Shown here: piece by piece, positions 22,431 through 35,100 of the stretch
How positions within the stretch are numbered: position 1 is the stretch's first letter
How the letters are laid out: the number at the start of each line of letters is the position of its first letter
Assembly (NCBI RefSeq): GCF_014633365.1
Contig: NC_068342.1
Span: forward strand, 1,598,622 to 1,662,621
DNA from: Diospyros lotus
Taxonomy: Eukaryota; Streptophyta; Magnoliopsida; Ericales; Ebenaceae
Direction: 5' to 3'
DNA: 64,000 nt
Program-made: the position numbers and the translations under genes
Notes under the pieces: generated by a model
Seen by the model: the letters and a program-made list of their open reading frames with translations, nothing else
Databases searched by the model: none
What the model was told of the DNA's origin: nothing

Positions 22431-23035
22431 TGAGTGCCACGCGCTGGGTAAGAATTATCTATTACGAGTAATATATTCCGTATCCACCGTACGTGGTAAT
22501 TAATTAATTGAATCACAGGCAAGGATCCAGTGGAACGAATGTGGACACGTGGCAATAATTGACTGGGAAGGGCCCGATAGATTAAGCCCCTGTTATTAAT
22601 TATTTTCAATTAATAACAGGGGAGTCAAATATTACATGAAGCTGCAGCTCCACGCGCATGCTGTGTCGGGTTTTCTGTACGCGCCCACGCACTACGCGGC
22701 TGTGCATGTATTAATTATTACTCTTACTCTTTTGTTTTGGTTTTCAAAATTTAGTGAACATAAACACAAAATTATTTGACTAATATTCAATTAAGGTCTA
22801 TTATTTAATTTATTACTCACTCTTAAAATTATTTTTTTATACGAAATAAATTATTTAGGTTTTATTTTTTAAATTTTTTAAAACTAACACTGATATCAAA
22901 TTTCATGTCATTAAATAACAAGAAAAAGAAAAAAATCAATTTAGTTTGACATTTTGTAGCATGATCCGATTTAAATAGAAACAATTAATAATAATTAAAA
23001 ACTATACCAATCATAAAAAAAAATTATTTATTTCT
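22431..23035. other. Intergenic segment with a perfect hairpin
   Basis: No coding signal was recognised. It includes a perfect 15-bp inverted repeat (22587-22622) and a GC-richer patch (22430-22720) containing ACACGTGGC. Confidence 0.5.
22587..22622. other. Perfect 15-bp stem, 6-nt loop hairpin
   Basis: CCCCTGTTATTAATT (22587-22601) is the exact reverse complement of 22608-22622, with loop ATTTTC. No U-tract or neighbouring gene end assigns it a role. Confidence 0.8.
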
Positions 23036-23578
23036 TACTAATACATAGCTCGAGCAAGAACTCGAAAACAAAATCTTGATCTTATAATGTTGAGAACAAC
23101 CCAATCTTTTCACCCCTTTTCAAGTCCATCCGCCTTACAAATTTCGTCATCCAATTATTAGTAAACATGTAACTCTTGTTCAATCTCCATTTTCATGGGT
23201 ATAATCAGTATCCATGTCCCAAATAGTAACCCTACGTCCACCCTATTCAATTTCAATACTTGTTACTCTTTTAACCTCCCACAACGGTAAAATATGGTTC
23301 TCGATTGATCTTTTTGATAGCATTAGCCTACAAAGATTGTTCACATCACTTTCATGCAGAACTTTTTTTATTTGCCATGGATCCTCGAAGAGCTTTAGCT
23401 TCGTTGAGACGCCCAGTTGCTGTTCCTCTATTTCTTCCTCGACACTGTAGAATTGGAAACTCCAAAGTCTCATCTTAACTCTTGTCATTTCAATGTTTAA
23501 CTCTTCGTTTTCCTCGACGTTTGAGGAATCACATGAATTTTTTATATCCAATATATTTTCCTCCATTTGGATGAACAA
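23036..23578 (-). pseudogene. Degenerate plant B3-domain protein gene
   Basis: From the ATG at 23578 a single-exon frame encodes an acidic N-terminus, then KLFEDPWQIKKVLHESDV and HILPLWE. By memory this is the start of the B3 DNA-binding fold in the small plant B3 family. The frame meets TAG at 23245-23243. Past it, the expected B3 continuation is still visible in shifted frames: VTIWDMDTD (in frame after the stop), NNWMTKFVRRMDLKRGEKIGL (shifted) and RFCFRVLARA near 23045-23070 (shifted again). One nonsense change and at least two frame changes mark it as a pseudogene. B3 proteins bind DNA and regulate transcription; this copy is presumably inactive unless spliced in an unseen way. Confidence 0.75.
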
Positions 23579-25080
23579 AACTTGATGTAGAATGTTAATG
23601 ATGAATTAAATATATTAATAAACTTAATTTTATGAGTTTGAATATATAGAGGAAATTAATAATTTTTTTAGTGGGATTCTGAATCTCAATTGTGAATAAC
23701 TAGATTTTGAAAGTTTTATTTAATTAGAATCTAACATTAATTTTTTAAAAATTAGGATTCAAAACATTAATCTTCACGAACTATTATTCAAAACATTAAT
23801 CTTCAGGAATTAGGATTAAAAGGTTTAATTAATTAGAATGTAGGATAATGCTTTATGGGATTATTCATTAAAAAAACAGGATTGAGAGGTTTAATAAAAA
23901 ATAATTCAAGATTAAATGCCCCTGACAAAATTGCCTAATAAGCCTTAATAAGTGCTTTAAGGACCGCTTAGTAGCAAAACCATTTTTTAATTACCGTCAA
24001 TTCAATGCCTTTTAGGGTATATAAAATCTAATAAGATTTAATATATTTAAATATATGAGCAAGTGATCAATAATATTGAACAAACTATTATAAATTTAGA
24101 ATTAAACATTTTATCTTAAGTTTTAAAATCAATTAATAATATTTAATGTTTAAAAATAAATTAGATTGATGATAATCCTTAGATTTTGCAATTTATAACA
24201 AATTAGTTATCATATTTTAATTTTTATTACCACAATCACTAAACTTTAATTTATGTGACAGCCTATTCTTTATTTTGATTTTTTATTAAATTTTATTAAC
24301 AATAACTAACATGACATGCAATAATATAAATTTTAAAATTAACATAAATATCACGATCTATAACATTTGTTAAAATAAATAAGATAAGATTAAAATGATT
24401 TATAGATCGAGATATGAAATAGTTAAGACAAAATTGTGAAGTATTTGAAATTTTTTATCAGACTTTTTATTAAATTTTTTGAAATGTATTGAGGAATATA
24501 TGAGTCATTTTTTTATTTATAAAATTTAAAATAAAATTATTTAAAGTGGAGAAAGATAAATTTATCTAAATAATCTAATATTTATATGACTTATTTTTTA
24601 AGGGGATGCGCGATAAATTTAATAAATATAATAAAAAATAATTTTATTTAAAATATATTTTATATTTTATTTTTTAAACTATATATTAATTAATAAATAC
24701 TATCTAAATAAATAAATATAAGAACATTTATCCTAAAAAAAATTAAAAGACATAGTAGGGATGTAAATGGGTCACACTTAAAAGTGCTTAAATTACGATT
24801 TTAATAAAAATTGGTTTGATTTAAGAACAGTCTATTTTTTAATTTCAATCGATATTTAGTACATTTTTTTGTTGGTAATGAGTTTAATATCAAAATTAGT
24901 AAAAAATAAATAATATTATCTATTAATAATAAAATAATAATAATATAATATACCTATAATATATTATTAAAGTGTAATTTGCTTGATAATTGTTTATATT
25001 TTTTATATGAATTTTTTTATTTGGATGATATATAAAAATATATAATGCATATTTTTTTAAAATTTAAAATTATAATGCGT
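23579..25080. other. AT-rich intergenic region between B3 pseudogene and NYN gene
   Basis: It contains one Tourist-like copy (24361-24712) and otherwise low-complexity AT-rich sequence. No gene was recognised. Confidence 0.55.
24361..24712 (+). mobile_element. Tourist-like MITE copy (degenerate)
   Basis: It starts TAACATTTGTTAAAATAAAT and ends ATTAATTAATAAATACTATC before TAA. Internal ATAAATTTATCTAAATAATC matches the sister copies. Confidence 0.6.
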
Positions 25081-25105
25081 GGCCTGGTGGAGGCCACAGA
25101 GAGAG

Positions 25106-25109
<4 letters not shown>

Positions 25110-25137
<28 letters not shown>
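25110..25137. repeat. (GA)n microsatellite upstream of the NYN gene
   Basis: About 14 GA units lie roughly 215 bp before the start codon, probably in the promoter or leader of the NYN-domain gene. Confidence 0.8.
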
Positions 25138-25141
<4 letters not shown>

Positions 25142-25352
25142 CATGGGCGCTCAAGCCAAGCGAGATTGACAAGCGGAACGCCCGACTGGAATACAGACCC
25201 TAGAAGTTGAAAGGAGAGTGAGAAAGATCAATGTTCTATGGAGGCGAGCCAAAAGAGAATGGGGAAAGAGAGATGAATTGTATGGAATTCCACGCCTAGG
25301 GGGAAGAGGTGAAGAATCGAATTTGCAACCCTCGTCTCAGTATCGCAGTCAC

Positions 25353-28300
25353 ATGAAAACCATCTCGCCGTTGACACCAGCCTTCTTTGCATCGGCTTGT
25401 CGGAGTAGTGGTGTTCTCGGATCTTGTCATGGCCATGGCTATTGCAATTGCTCTTCCAAGATTCTGGCCAAGAAGAGCAGTAAGTCCCATTCGACTTCCT
25501 CTCAGGTACTTTCTCTGTCTTCTTGTTTACTCGTAATTATCATTACAGTTTTTGTTCCCATTATATCAGTTGATTGAACTATTATCCAGATGAACTGTGT
25601 AACTGAGAATCCAGCAGACATTTGCAGATGACAGCATAACAAAAACTCCAATTAACATTTGTATATAACAATACAACGTAACGTATATTCAAGCCATGGT
25701 AATGAAATACTAATTCCTTTTTTACTTGCAAAATGGCTATTGCTTGCAAATGGTTATCCAAACAACTCCCAATTGGAATCTGGGGGCTTCAAATCGTTTC
25801 TTGGTGCAAATTTCCAAAATGGGAAGAGCTAGTGGCGGAGCCAGAATTTTTTAGCTGGGTGGGCAAAAATAAAAATAGCAACAAAATATTTGAAATTACA
25901 TAATACTAAAAAAAATATATCAATAAATTACTATAATTATTCTTGATTCGTTTTTATATTTTGATAACGTCACATAATGACATCATTATTAATTTCATTA
26001 AATATATCATTTTTAATATACACAATTAAACTGTCATTCAACCATTGATCTCTATCTCGATTGTGTAGCCGGGCTTTGATAAACTTCATGGCAGAAAATA
26101 CTCTTTCTATTGTAGCAGTATCAACAAGAAGAATTAATACTAATGTCATAAGTATGTAAATTAATGGATACACATTTTTTTCTTCGTTGCTACCAACTTC
26201 TATGCAAGATCACTAAGGTCCCGTAATCCTTCAAAATCCTTCAATAATATATGTTTTAAGGATCCTTCAAATTGCAATTCTAAAATTATTAAAAATGCCA
26301 CAAAAATTAGTCCCTAAATACTTCAAAAAAATCAATCCATAAATCCTTCAAAATAGCGCCAAAATTTAGTCGCTAAATCCTTCAAAAAAGCCCCAAAATT
26401 CAGTTCCTAAATTTTTCAAAAAAAGCCTCAACCTTGAGCCCCTAAATCCTTTTAAAAAACCCTGAAATTGAGTCCTAAATCTCTTCAAAACATCCAAAAT
26501 AAAAAAAGAGATGCTAAAGAAGGAGAAAACACTATCGCCGACTAGCGTCCAACGGCCAAATTTGCTTGATCGGCGATGGTGAAAGAGAATGATGAGAGAC
26601 CAAGGAAGTCAAAGAGATGGAGACTAAAGACTTTTGAATATCTAGAATCGGATCCTTCTACACAAGCCTCCCCTACACAAGCCACGTATGCCGCCTTGCG
26701 CTTTGCGTCAGACTGCTGGGGCCAATCCTTGCGTGCAACACTTGCTGCTGGCTTCTTTGTGTCTTCAATTGTGGTGACTTGGCCTTGTGTGGGGCTTGGC
26801 TTGTTGATTCCAATTCCAATCCTGCTCTCTCCAAATTTTCCTCCCAAATTTTCTTTAATCTATCGCCTTATTTCTTAATTTTTTTTAATAATTAATTTTA
26901 ACTAATTAAAATTTGTTGAGAAATTCAGGGTGGGCAATGGCCCACACTTGGCTATATGTGGCTCTGCCACTGGGAAGAGCTTCGCTATTTGTTTATTTAA
27001 CCAAAATGGGCAGACCTTTAATATGTATGGGTCTGTAAGTTGTTCAGGCCACATCAGGTTACCTGTTCTGCTTTTGTTACCAGGTGAGATGAGTGTTTTC
27101 AGAAATTTGAAAACAGGACACTAAAACAAGACTTGGAAAGCTATACCTAGTTTATTCATGTCTGAAAACAGAAAACATGTTGAGAAATTTGGAGAAAAGT
27201 TGAAAACTGATTTTTTTTTTTTTTTTCTTGTTAGGCTCTTTCCCCCCTCCTTTTGAAGTTATGTTTTTCTTTTTTCTTTTTTTAAATTTCATTTTGATTT
27301 GATTATTCTTTTTCCTGTGAACAATTGTGTTTCCATGTTGTACAAGTTAGTTTCACAATATCAATTATCCTCATTTTCCGCCATCTCATGAAACTTTTTC
27401 ATACGAAGATGGTTTAGAACTTTATCTCATCATTCCCTCACTAGAGGGTTGCATGAGGAAGGGCTTTTGGTGTAAAATTTTGCCAAATTGATATTTTCTG
27501 TGGATTTTTATTGTCAATATGATTTTTAGGTGTCAATTGACATTATGATTGCTATGCCATTGACCCTAACTTGTTACCATAAGGTGCAGTTATGATGATG
27601 ATGATTTTTTTTTTTTCTTTTTCTGTGATAGGGTTCTGATGCAGCCCCCCCTAGGATTACATCAAATGTAAAGCAAAATTTGCAATTTTTGAGGTTATGG
27701 AAGGTAGGTTATTAACTGAGTTATGTGAGAATATTGTTAAAATCCTCTCTCATGATAAAATAGGGTTTTGTAGGAGTTCCAAAAGAGAAAGTCTGGCACA
27801 CCTAAGCCAGCAACTAGTTACCGCAGAAAGAAGGTGGAGAAGGAAGACCTTCCAGAAGAATCAGAGCTCTACCGTGATCCTACTTTGACACTTTACTAGT
27901 CAGATGCTTTTAAGGCTTTCTTGTATTTTTTTATATACCATATATCTATTTAGAGAAGTAGCATATGTCATTTGCTAATTTCTTTTACAGCACAAACCAA
28001 GGTATAGACACGGCAGTCCCTGTCTTGCTCGTTGATGGTTATAATGTTTGTGGGTATTGGTTGAAGCTGAAGAAACATTTTATGAACGGAAGACTTGATA
28101 TTGCTCGCCAAAAGCTTATTGATGAATTAGTGACTTTCAGTTTGTTAAGAGGTCTGTGCTTTGCTTCTCTAATCAAGCTTTCTTATATGACAATTCAAAA
28201 TGCTTTGGCAAACCCATTTCAAGTAATAAACTAGGTGCACTCTTGCTTAGTTGTGCAACATATTTGCCAAGCTCCCAGTTAAGGAGGTCATGTTGCACGG

Positions 28301-31300
28301 CCAAAGCAAGCTGCAGCTGGGCTCTGGCACCGTGTTGCTTTATTGATTAATTCATTCTCCAGCAGTCCTTTTCAGCTATAATTGTTAATAAATAAGTGTA
28401 TCACGTGGTGTCCTGATTTGAATGAAGGAGTATGAATGTTCTTGGATAAAGATATATGCTTTTGACATATCATTAGTACTATAAGGAACAACACTGATGA
28501 TTTGGTTGGAAAAATTAACTGAAGCTAATTAAAGAAAAATTCTAGTTTCAATCTTGTCAAACATATATGGTTTTGGTATGAATAGGTAGCTGGTCAAAAT
28601 ATTAGCTGAGATGGTGTTCAGGCCCCAATTTTGGAGGTAGGAGTGTTTTTGTAGGAAATAAGAAATATGCTTAATGTACTAGAGGAACGTTTTGCTGACT
28701 TTGTACTGTGAGAGTTCCCATGTCATCTAATGGTGTCGCTATTGAATCTGGGCTTTTGAGATACTTTTTTGCATAGGTGGTTATACAACTTTTTACTATT
28801 TTCCAATTTCACTTCTGTTGCGGATTTTCTTTTATAACTTCCTTGTTTATGCTAGATGCTGAAAGCCATTATTGTGCCTTATCTATTATTCCATGTTATA
28901 TTGTTCACTACTTAATCTTCAACTGATTTTTTTATACAAGAAAAACTTAAATTGTCGGATAAAAAATAGCTTGTCCTTTATTCATTTAAAACTGAATGCT
29001 ATCTGGTTATCCATCAAATGCTTGACATATTAAGGTATACTTTATTGCTTGCAGATGGCATGTTTTCAGGTTTAGATTTCCAAGTTCCAATTATATGCGA
29101 TGCACCTCATTTCAATTCGTAATTTAGTACTTTCTTTCTTTCTTTCTTTCTTTTTTAAGATTTTTACAACTTTAATGCAATTGTATTTCTTGCTCCAAAC
29201 TTGATTCGCATTAAGTGATGTAAAATGGAGGAACTCATTGCCTTGTTATCTATATGTTGATGATACCTCACTCAATTATTCTTGAAAAATTTACAGAGGT
29301 GAAAGTGGTAGTTGTATTTGATGCCATGATGTCTGGACTTCCAACACACAAGGAAGATTTTGCTGGGTATTGTTTTGTAAACCTAAACTGCATTTTCTCT
29401 TATATATAAATCTGAGTTGCTTAATTGACTTATTTATAGATATTATTAAGAGCTTTTGCCAATTCAATATTATATATACGATACATGTGTTATGCTGATT
29501 CAATGAGGTTTGACCGCTGATTTACAAATAAGTGGCATAGTATCTATTTCCTATCGTGATCTGTTGCTTACATACTCATATCTGCTTTCCATACACATTT
29601 AACTCCATGCACACAAAACCTTACACTTGAGAGGACATATGTAGGTTGCTAATCTCCCTTTGCTAATTTTCCTGTTCTTGCAGTTTATACTTAAAAAATT
29701 TCACTAGGCTTGGGGTTATTTGATTTATTTGCTTTAGTTAGGATTGGATTTATCCACATAGTGGAATAAAGGCTTGGTATGTTGTTGTTGTAGACTTGTG
29801 GTTAGGATTAGATTTAAGATGAGATGCCATAAATTTTGATTTTGATTCTGACATGTGTTGAAGTGCTAATTGAGGTTTATGTGTGTTTAGGGTGACTGAC
29901 ACTTACTAAGTTGTAGCATTAATTATCAGAGTGGATGAGAATGGTTCTAGCAGACGTCAATATAAATATTATGCTCTGTCATTCCATGCACTTGAACACA
30001 TGTGGAACCATTTGTTTTCAATGATGGAATTCCTAACTTCTTTTGGTGTCAACAACAACAACAACATATCCAGTCGTTATCCCACTATGTGGAGTTGGCT
30101 ACATGAATTCTAGATTTCTATGTTGGTTACATCCCAACAGATAGTTTGTCTAGAATTTATATTTGGATCCGACTAGGTTTTACGCTGGTTGTCGGCTACC
30201 TAACGCAACCCTCCTCTTTTATCCGGGCTTGGGACCGGTAGTGAATAATATCCCCTGGCGGAATAATGATGAAATGAAGTTTCAACACCATCTTCATATG
30301 AAGAAGTTTCATGAGATGGTGGTGAATGAAGATAATTGATATAATTGTGTTCCATCACTTAGTTGACATGGTGAAACCAACAAGTACAATATGGAAACAC
30401 AACACACTTTTGGTGTCAACACAGTATACATATTTTTAAGAGTGCTATTTTCTAAAGTGGATGTGATTTAAAGCAGCATCTTCATTCTGTCATTTAGTTT
30501 GGTTGATTATATGCTATTCAACATATTAATTGATCTTTTGATAGCTTTTCTTTAAGTCCTGGTATATCTACCTTTTGAGGTATTCAAGACTGGCTATTTG
30601 TCTCTGAAATTTCTTGCTTCAGACTGCCTTAGGACATAAATATTTTTTTGCTCATTTAACCTAGCATCACTAATAATACAACTTTATTTTTATGTGTAAA
30701 ATTTAGTTGAATGGCTTTGACACTATAAAAGCTTGTACAAAGATAAAAAGATGTGATTGGATAATAAGTTTTTACAATGTAGCTTAATGCAACTTGGTTT
30801 TACATAATTGTGATGATTATGTGAACCGAAAACTATATTGAATTACCTCAACCGCATGCATAAAAATGTTGGGAGGTGATTTTAGTTTCTCTCATTTCAT
30901 AAAATCTTCTTGATGATAAATTCAATAATCCTGATGTGAAATGCTTGAATGTTGCAGGGTTGATGTAGTTTACTCGAGTGAGACATGTGCTGATGCATGG
31001 ATCGAGAAAGAGGTGAGAAGTGAGAACCAATTTCAAGCTGACACATCAAATTGAATTCATGATACCTTCTAAACAACATATAATACCTGGAATCTCAAAT
31101 ACCAAACCTTGAGCATTTCTTGTTTATGTCTGAAATGAGGTTTCATTATCCTTTTATATATAAACAAGTATCCTGGAGATCCACATTACTGCTAATCTGC
31201 TTTATGAATAATTTCTGCTGATCATGTGCACAATAAGTGTTTTCCCCCCAAAATAGTTTGCTAATATGTTAAGCTTGGTATTCCACTTGTTTTTTGGTGC

Positions 31301-32086
31301 TAGCAAACTCATGATAGTTGAACTAAAGGCCGTGGCAGAAAAGTTTTAATATTTCAATCCACTGGCTGGTTGTTTAGTAGCATTGGGTAAATAAGTGGCG
31401 GTGGTTTCAATGCCAGGCGATTCTGGTCCAGATAACGGTCTTCATTCTTTCTCTTAAGCTTCTCCCTTATTAACTAAAGGCAGGCCTTAAATTTTGATTG
31501 CGATCCTTAGATTTCTAGTCATTTCTGAAAAGTACATGAAAACCAATAAACTAGAAACCTGGTTTCTTTTCAACAACCTTGATGCCTGCTAGGCTGCGTT
31601 ATGCAAAATTGTTCACTTTTTTACCAGAGTTAACCTATGTTATGCATGATATAAGCACTAGGATATTTCTGTTCCATATGTTAATGGTTTATTAGATAAT
31701 ATAATGCTTCATCTCTTTTGGGACTGATACTTGACTTTTATTCTCTTCTAGCTTTGCTCATCAATCTGCACCATATTCTATTAAGTGAACCTCTGCATTT
31801 TAGTTTTCAATTGAAAAATGGAAGTTTACTGCTAAATTACCAAAGTGAAAAAGTGATTAAGGGAGACTTAGGCGAAGGGTCAGGATTGTAAGCTTTGATG
31901 TTTGTTGGTATACTCCTTAGCTTCTATAATATTGGCTTCTTCAAGTCATTTATTTACCTCAAGTTCATGCTTCCAGATCAATTGAAAGGGAGTATGATTC
32001 TCTTTTTCGTTTATTTTTCCATCTCTTTTCTAATCTTATTATGTGATCCACAACCCCCCCACCCCCACACCCCCCCCCCCCCCCCC

Positions 32087-32120
<34 letters not shown>

Positions 32121-35100
32121 AAGACAAGGGATAAGGAGGGGCCAACTAACGTGTCTCCTTCCAGGATGTGACCTTAACAACTGTTATCTCTGCCAAGACC
32201 TGACTAGATCAGGATGACCCATAGTTGTATACCTATCCATATTAAGGATGCTAGTTGAATAGATGTCCTATCTCACTGTGTCTGGGTATAGAAGACCTAT
32301 CAAAAATAAGATCAACTCCATAACCATGATGGGTCGAACTCATGAGTCCAGAGTTGATCCTCCCCACCTTTTCCATTAGGTCACCACCTTGTTCGTAGCT
32401 TATTCTCTTTCTGCAACAAGAGAAGTTTAACATATTTTTCCTGCAGCAACTAATCAAAATCTGATCCATCGTCACCCCTCCCTATAATAACTCAAGAGAA
32501 TCAGTTGCAGCAAAAAACTGTGACAGAAGAATTCCTTGAATCTTCAGCCTTTTCACCTGGTACATATAAATGTTTCTGAATATTTTTATTAGATGCTCTG
32601 CACATTGTGTAAAGTATACTTCAGCATAGTCAGATGTAAATAGTATTGCTTTATGCCATGTCGATCATGGTTTCAGTTTATCCTTTCATGTCTGGTTTTT
32701 AGTAGCTGTAGATACCGTCAATTGTTTATTTTCCTTTCTGAAGTTGTACCATGGTACTTTTTCACAAACAGGTTGTGGCTTTGAAGGAGGATGGATGCCC
32801 AAAAGTTTGGGTTGTGACATCTGATAATTGTCAGCAGCAAGCAGCACATGGAGCAGTACGTATTTCAGTTAATATACTAGTTCCATGATGAATTACGGTG
32901 CATGCATGTTGATGATGTTTTTGTTGGTCATTATGCTGATTCAACAAAAATGTCTGATAATGCATATTGGATTTGCTCAATGCGTCTGAGCCTTGCCATT
33001 GGCTCTTAAAATTCATTAGCTCTGAGGGTGTTGTTTGCACATCAAGAACTATTCTACATGGACACCCACATAGATAGGTGCTGCTCCTCATGTGGCATGG
33101 ATCACTCGATACTAATCTAGAGTATATTTGTAGAGAACGATAAGCACAAAGTGTAGATATCTTTTCTGTAGCTAGGACCAGCATGAAGAATAAATTTTTC
33201 TTTGGCCATGCTAGCAAATGTATTGTAATTGTAGGAAGTCCATTTCCTCTCATTTGTATCCATGAAATTTAAGAGTTCCACAAATGAGTTTCTCATTCTC
33301 TCTGCCTCCAAGCTCTCTTGTTTTTTCTTCTAAGTTCAAGTGAGGGAAAGGACTTAGCTACTTGGGATTACCGCCCTTGTGCGGTCCCTTGCCGCTCGTG
33401 CCCTCGATTTTGACAGAGGAGATAAATTATAGATAGAGGCTTTGTCTCACTACGTAGGGCAAGGAGTCGAACCTATGACTTACTAGTACGAATCCCAGCT
33501 TATTATGGTCCAACCACTTGACCTGTGCCTTGAGGGCGGGAAATGACTTAGCTACTTAAGAGATGGAAAGGTGGTCTAAGTACTGCACTAGAGAGATCAG
33601 TAAATTTAAGCCTGTGATGGTATGCTGATATTTGCTGGCAAGTTTTCTTAGTGGATAGAAAAAAGGAAAGGGTAAAAGCTAAGTTAGGACTTTTGAACCA
33701 AAATGGTTTGAGCTAAGTAGGACTAGACCTAAGTATATGAAATGCAACTTAACTATCCAAAATGCACCGAAAGTAGAAAGCGCACGTCTGATGTTTGAAG
33801 AAATTATAGAACCAATCTTGTAATTTACAAACTACTGAAGACCGGAGAAACATGAAAAAACATGACCTGCTATCACATCATGTCAAAACTAAGAGTTTGC
33901 TGGAAAATTATGGATCTCTGATTGACTTATTTCTCATCATTATATAGAATACAAAGTCTAGTTAGCATTAGGCCAATCTAAAGCATGTAATAACTACAAG
34001 ACAGCCTAAGTATGGAAAGAATGTTTAAGATCAAATCTCTTAGCCTAGCCGCCCCCCCCCCAAAAAAAAAAAAAAAAAAAAAATCAAATCAAATCTTACA
34101 ATTAAAATGATGCTGACAGGGTGTCATTGGCAGCTAGCTTTGACATAGCAGACTTTTGTATTCACTAGACAATATGATTTTCAGTTCTAAGTATTAGTTT
34201 TGTCTGCCCAAATGGCTCTCCAGTTCCATTCCTTGAGTTTAATTTTAACCTATGCTCCATTTCTCTTGAAATTAATATCTTGTTTGGTGGTTTTAGTGAC
34301 ATGACATGTATGGTTCACAGGCAGTGGTAGTCTTACATTTATGTTCCATAACTGAATTCAGTGATATATGTTATTATAGAACTTTTACATAAGCAGCCTG
34401 CTCCATCTTGGTTCAGTTATAAATTACTGTTCGTTAATATGTCAATATTTCCAGGGAGCATTTGTTTGGAGTTCTAAGGCCTTAGTTTCTGAGGTACGGG
34501 TTTTAATCCTACTTTCATATGTTCTTTCTGCTTAAACATGAGCTTCCAGCTCAGAAAACTCCAAGAGTCTTGTTAACTATTTGGGTTCAGCTGCCAGGAT
34601 TTAATCCTAAATTGACTTTAGTCTGGTGCATTACCAGACTAAAGTCAATTTAGTCTTCTATGTTGACACCCTTAATATGGACAATCTTACTTTACTCACT
34701 TGAGTTCCTTAGCTTTCAGATCTATGAAGTTTGAGTTCTTTCCTTTCTTTTGCTCAGTTATGAAGTTGGAGTTCAAAGACTCTTAGATCTTGCAAAACTG
34801 CTACATGGCACTATTCTTTTCAATCTCTACCTTGTCATGAGCGATTAGATATGACAACAAGGTTCTTGCTCCTACAAAGTAGTGCTTATTTAAAGTATGA
34901 TCTTATTAAGTTGGTTTCACTCACTTTACAAAAGTCACTATCACGGTGATTCTAACATATTTTGGTGAGCATATATTAGGTCTAGTGGTTATTCTACAAT
35001 TTGACCTACTGTCAATAACTTGTGCAATTACCGTTAGCATGTGTCAAAGCAAGCAATAGTGAAAAGATCCTTGTTATAAAAAAAAAAAAAAAGGTCATCT

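Noticed and set aside
33463..33523. Possible functional tRNA gene (A and B boxes)
   Set aside because: No cloverleaf acceptor pairing, and the unit has a 13-bp TSD. It is a SINE.
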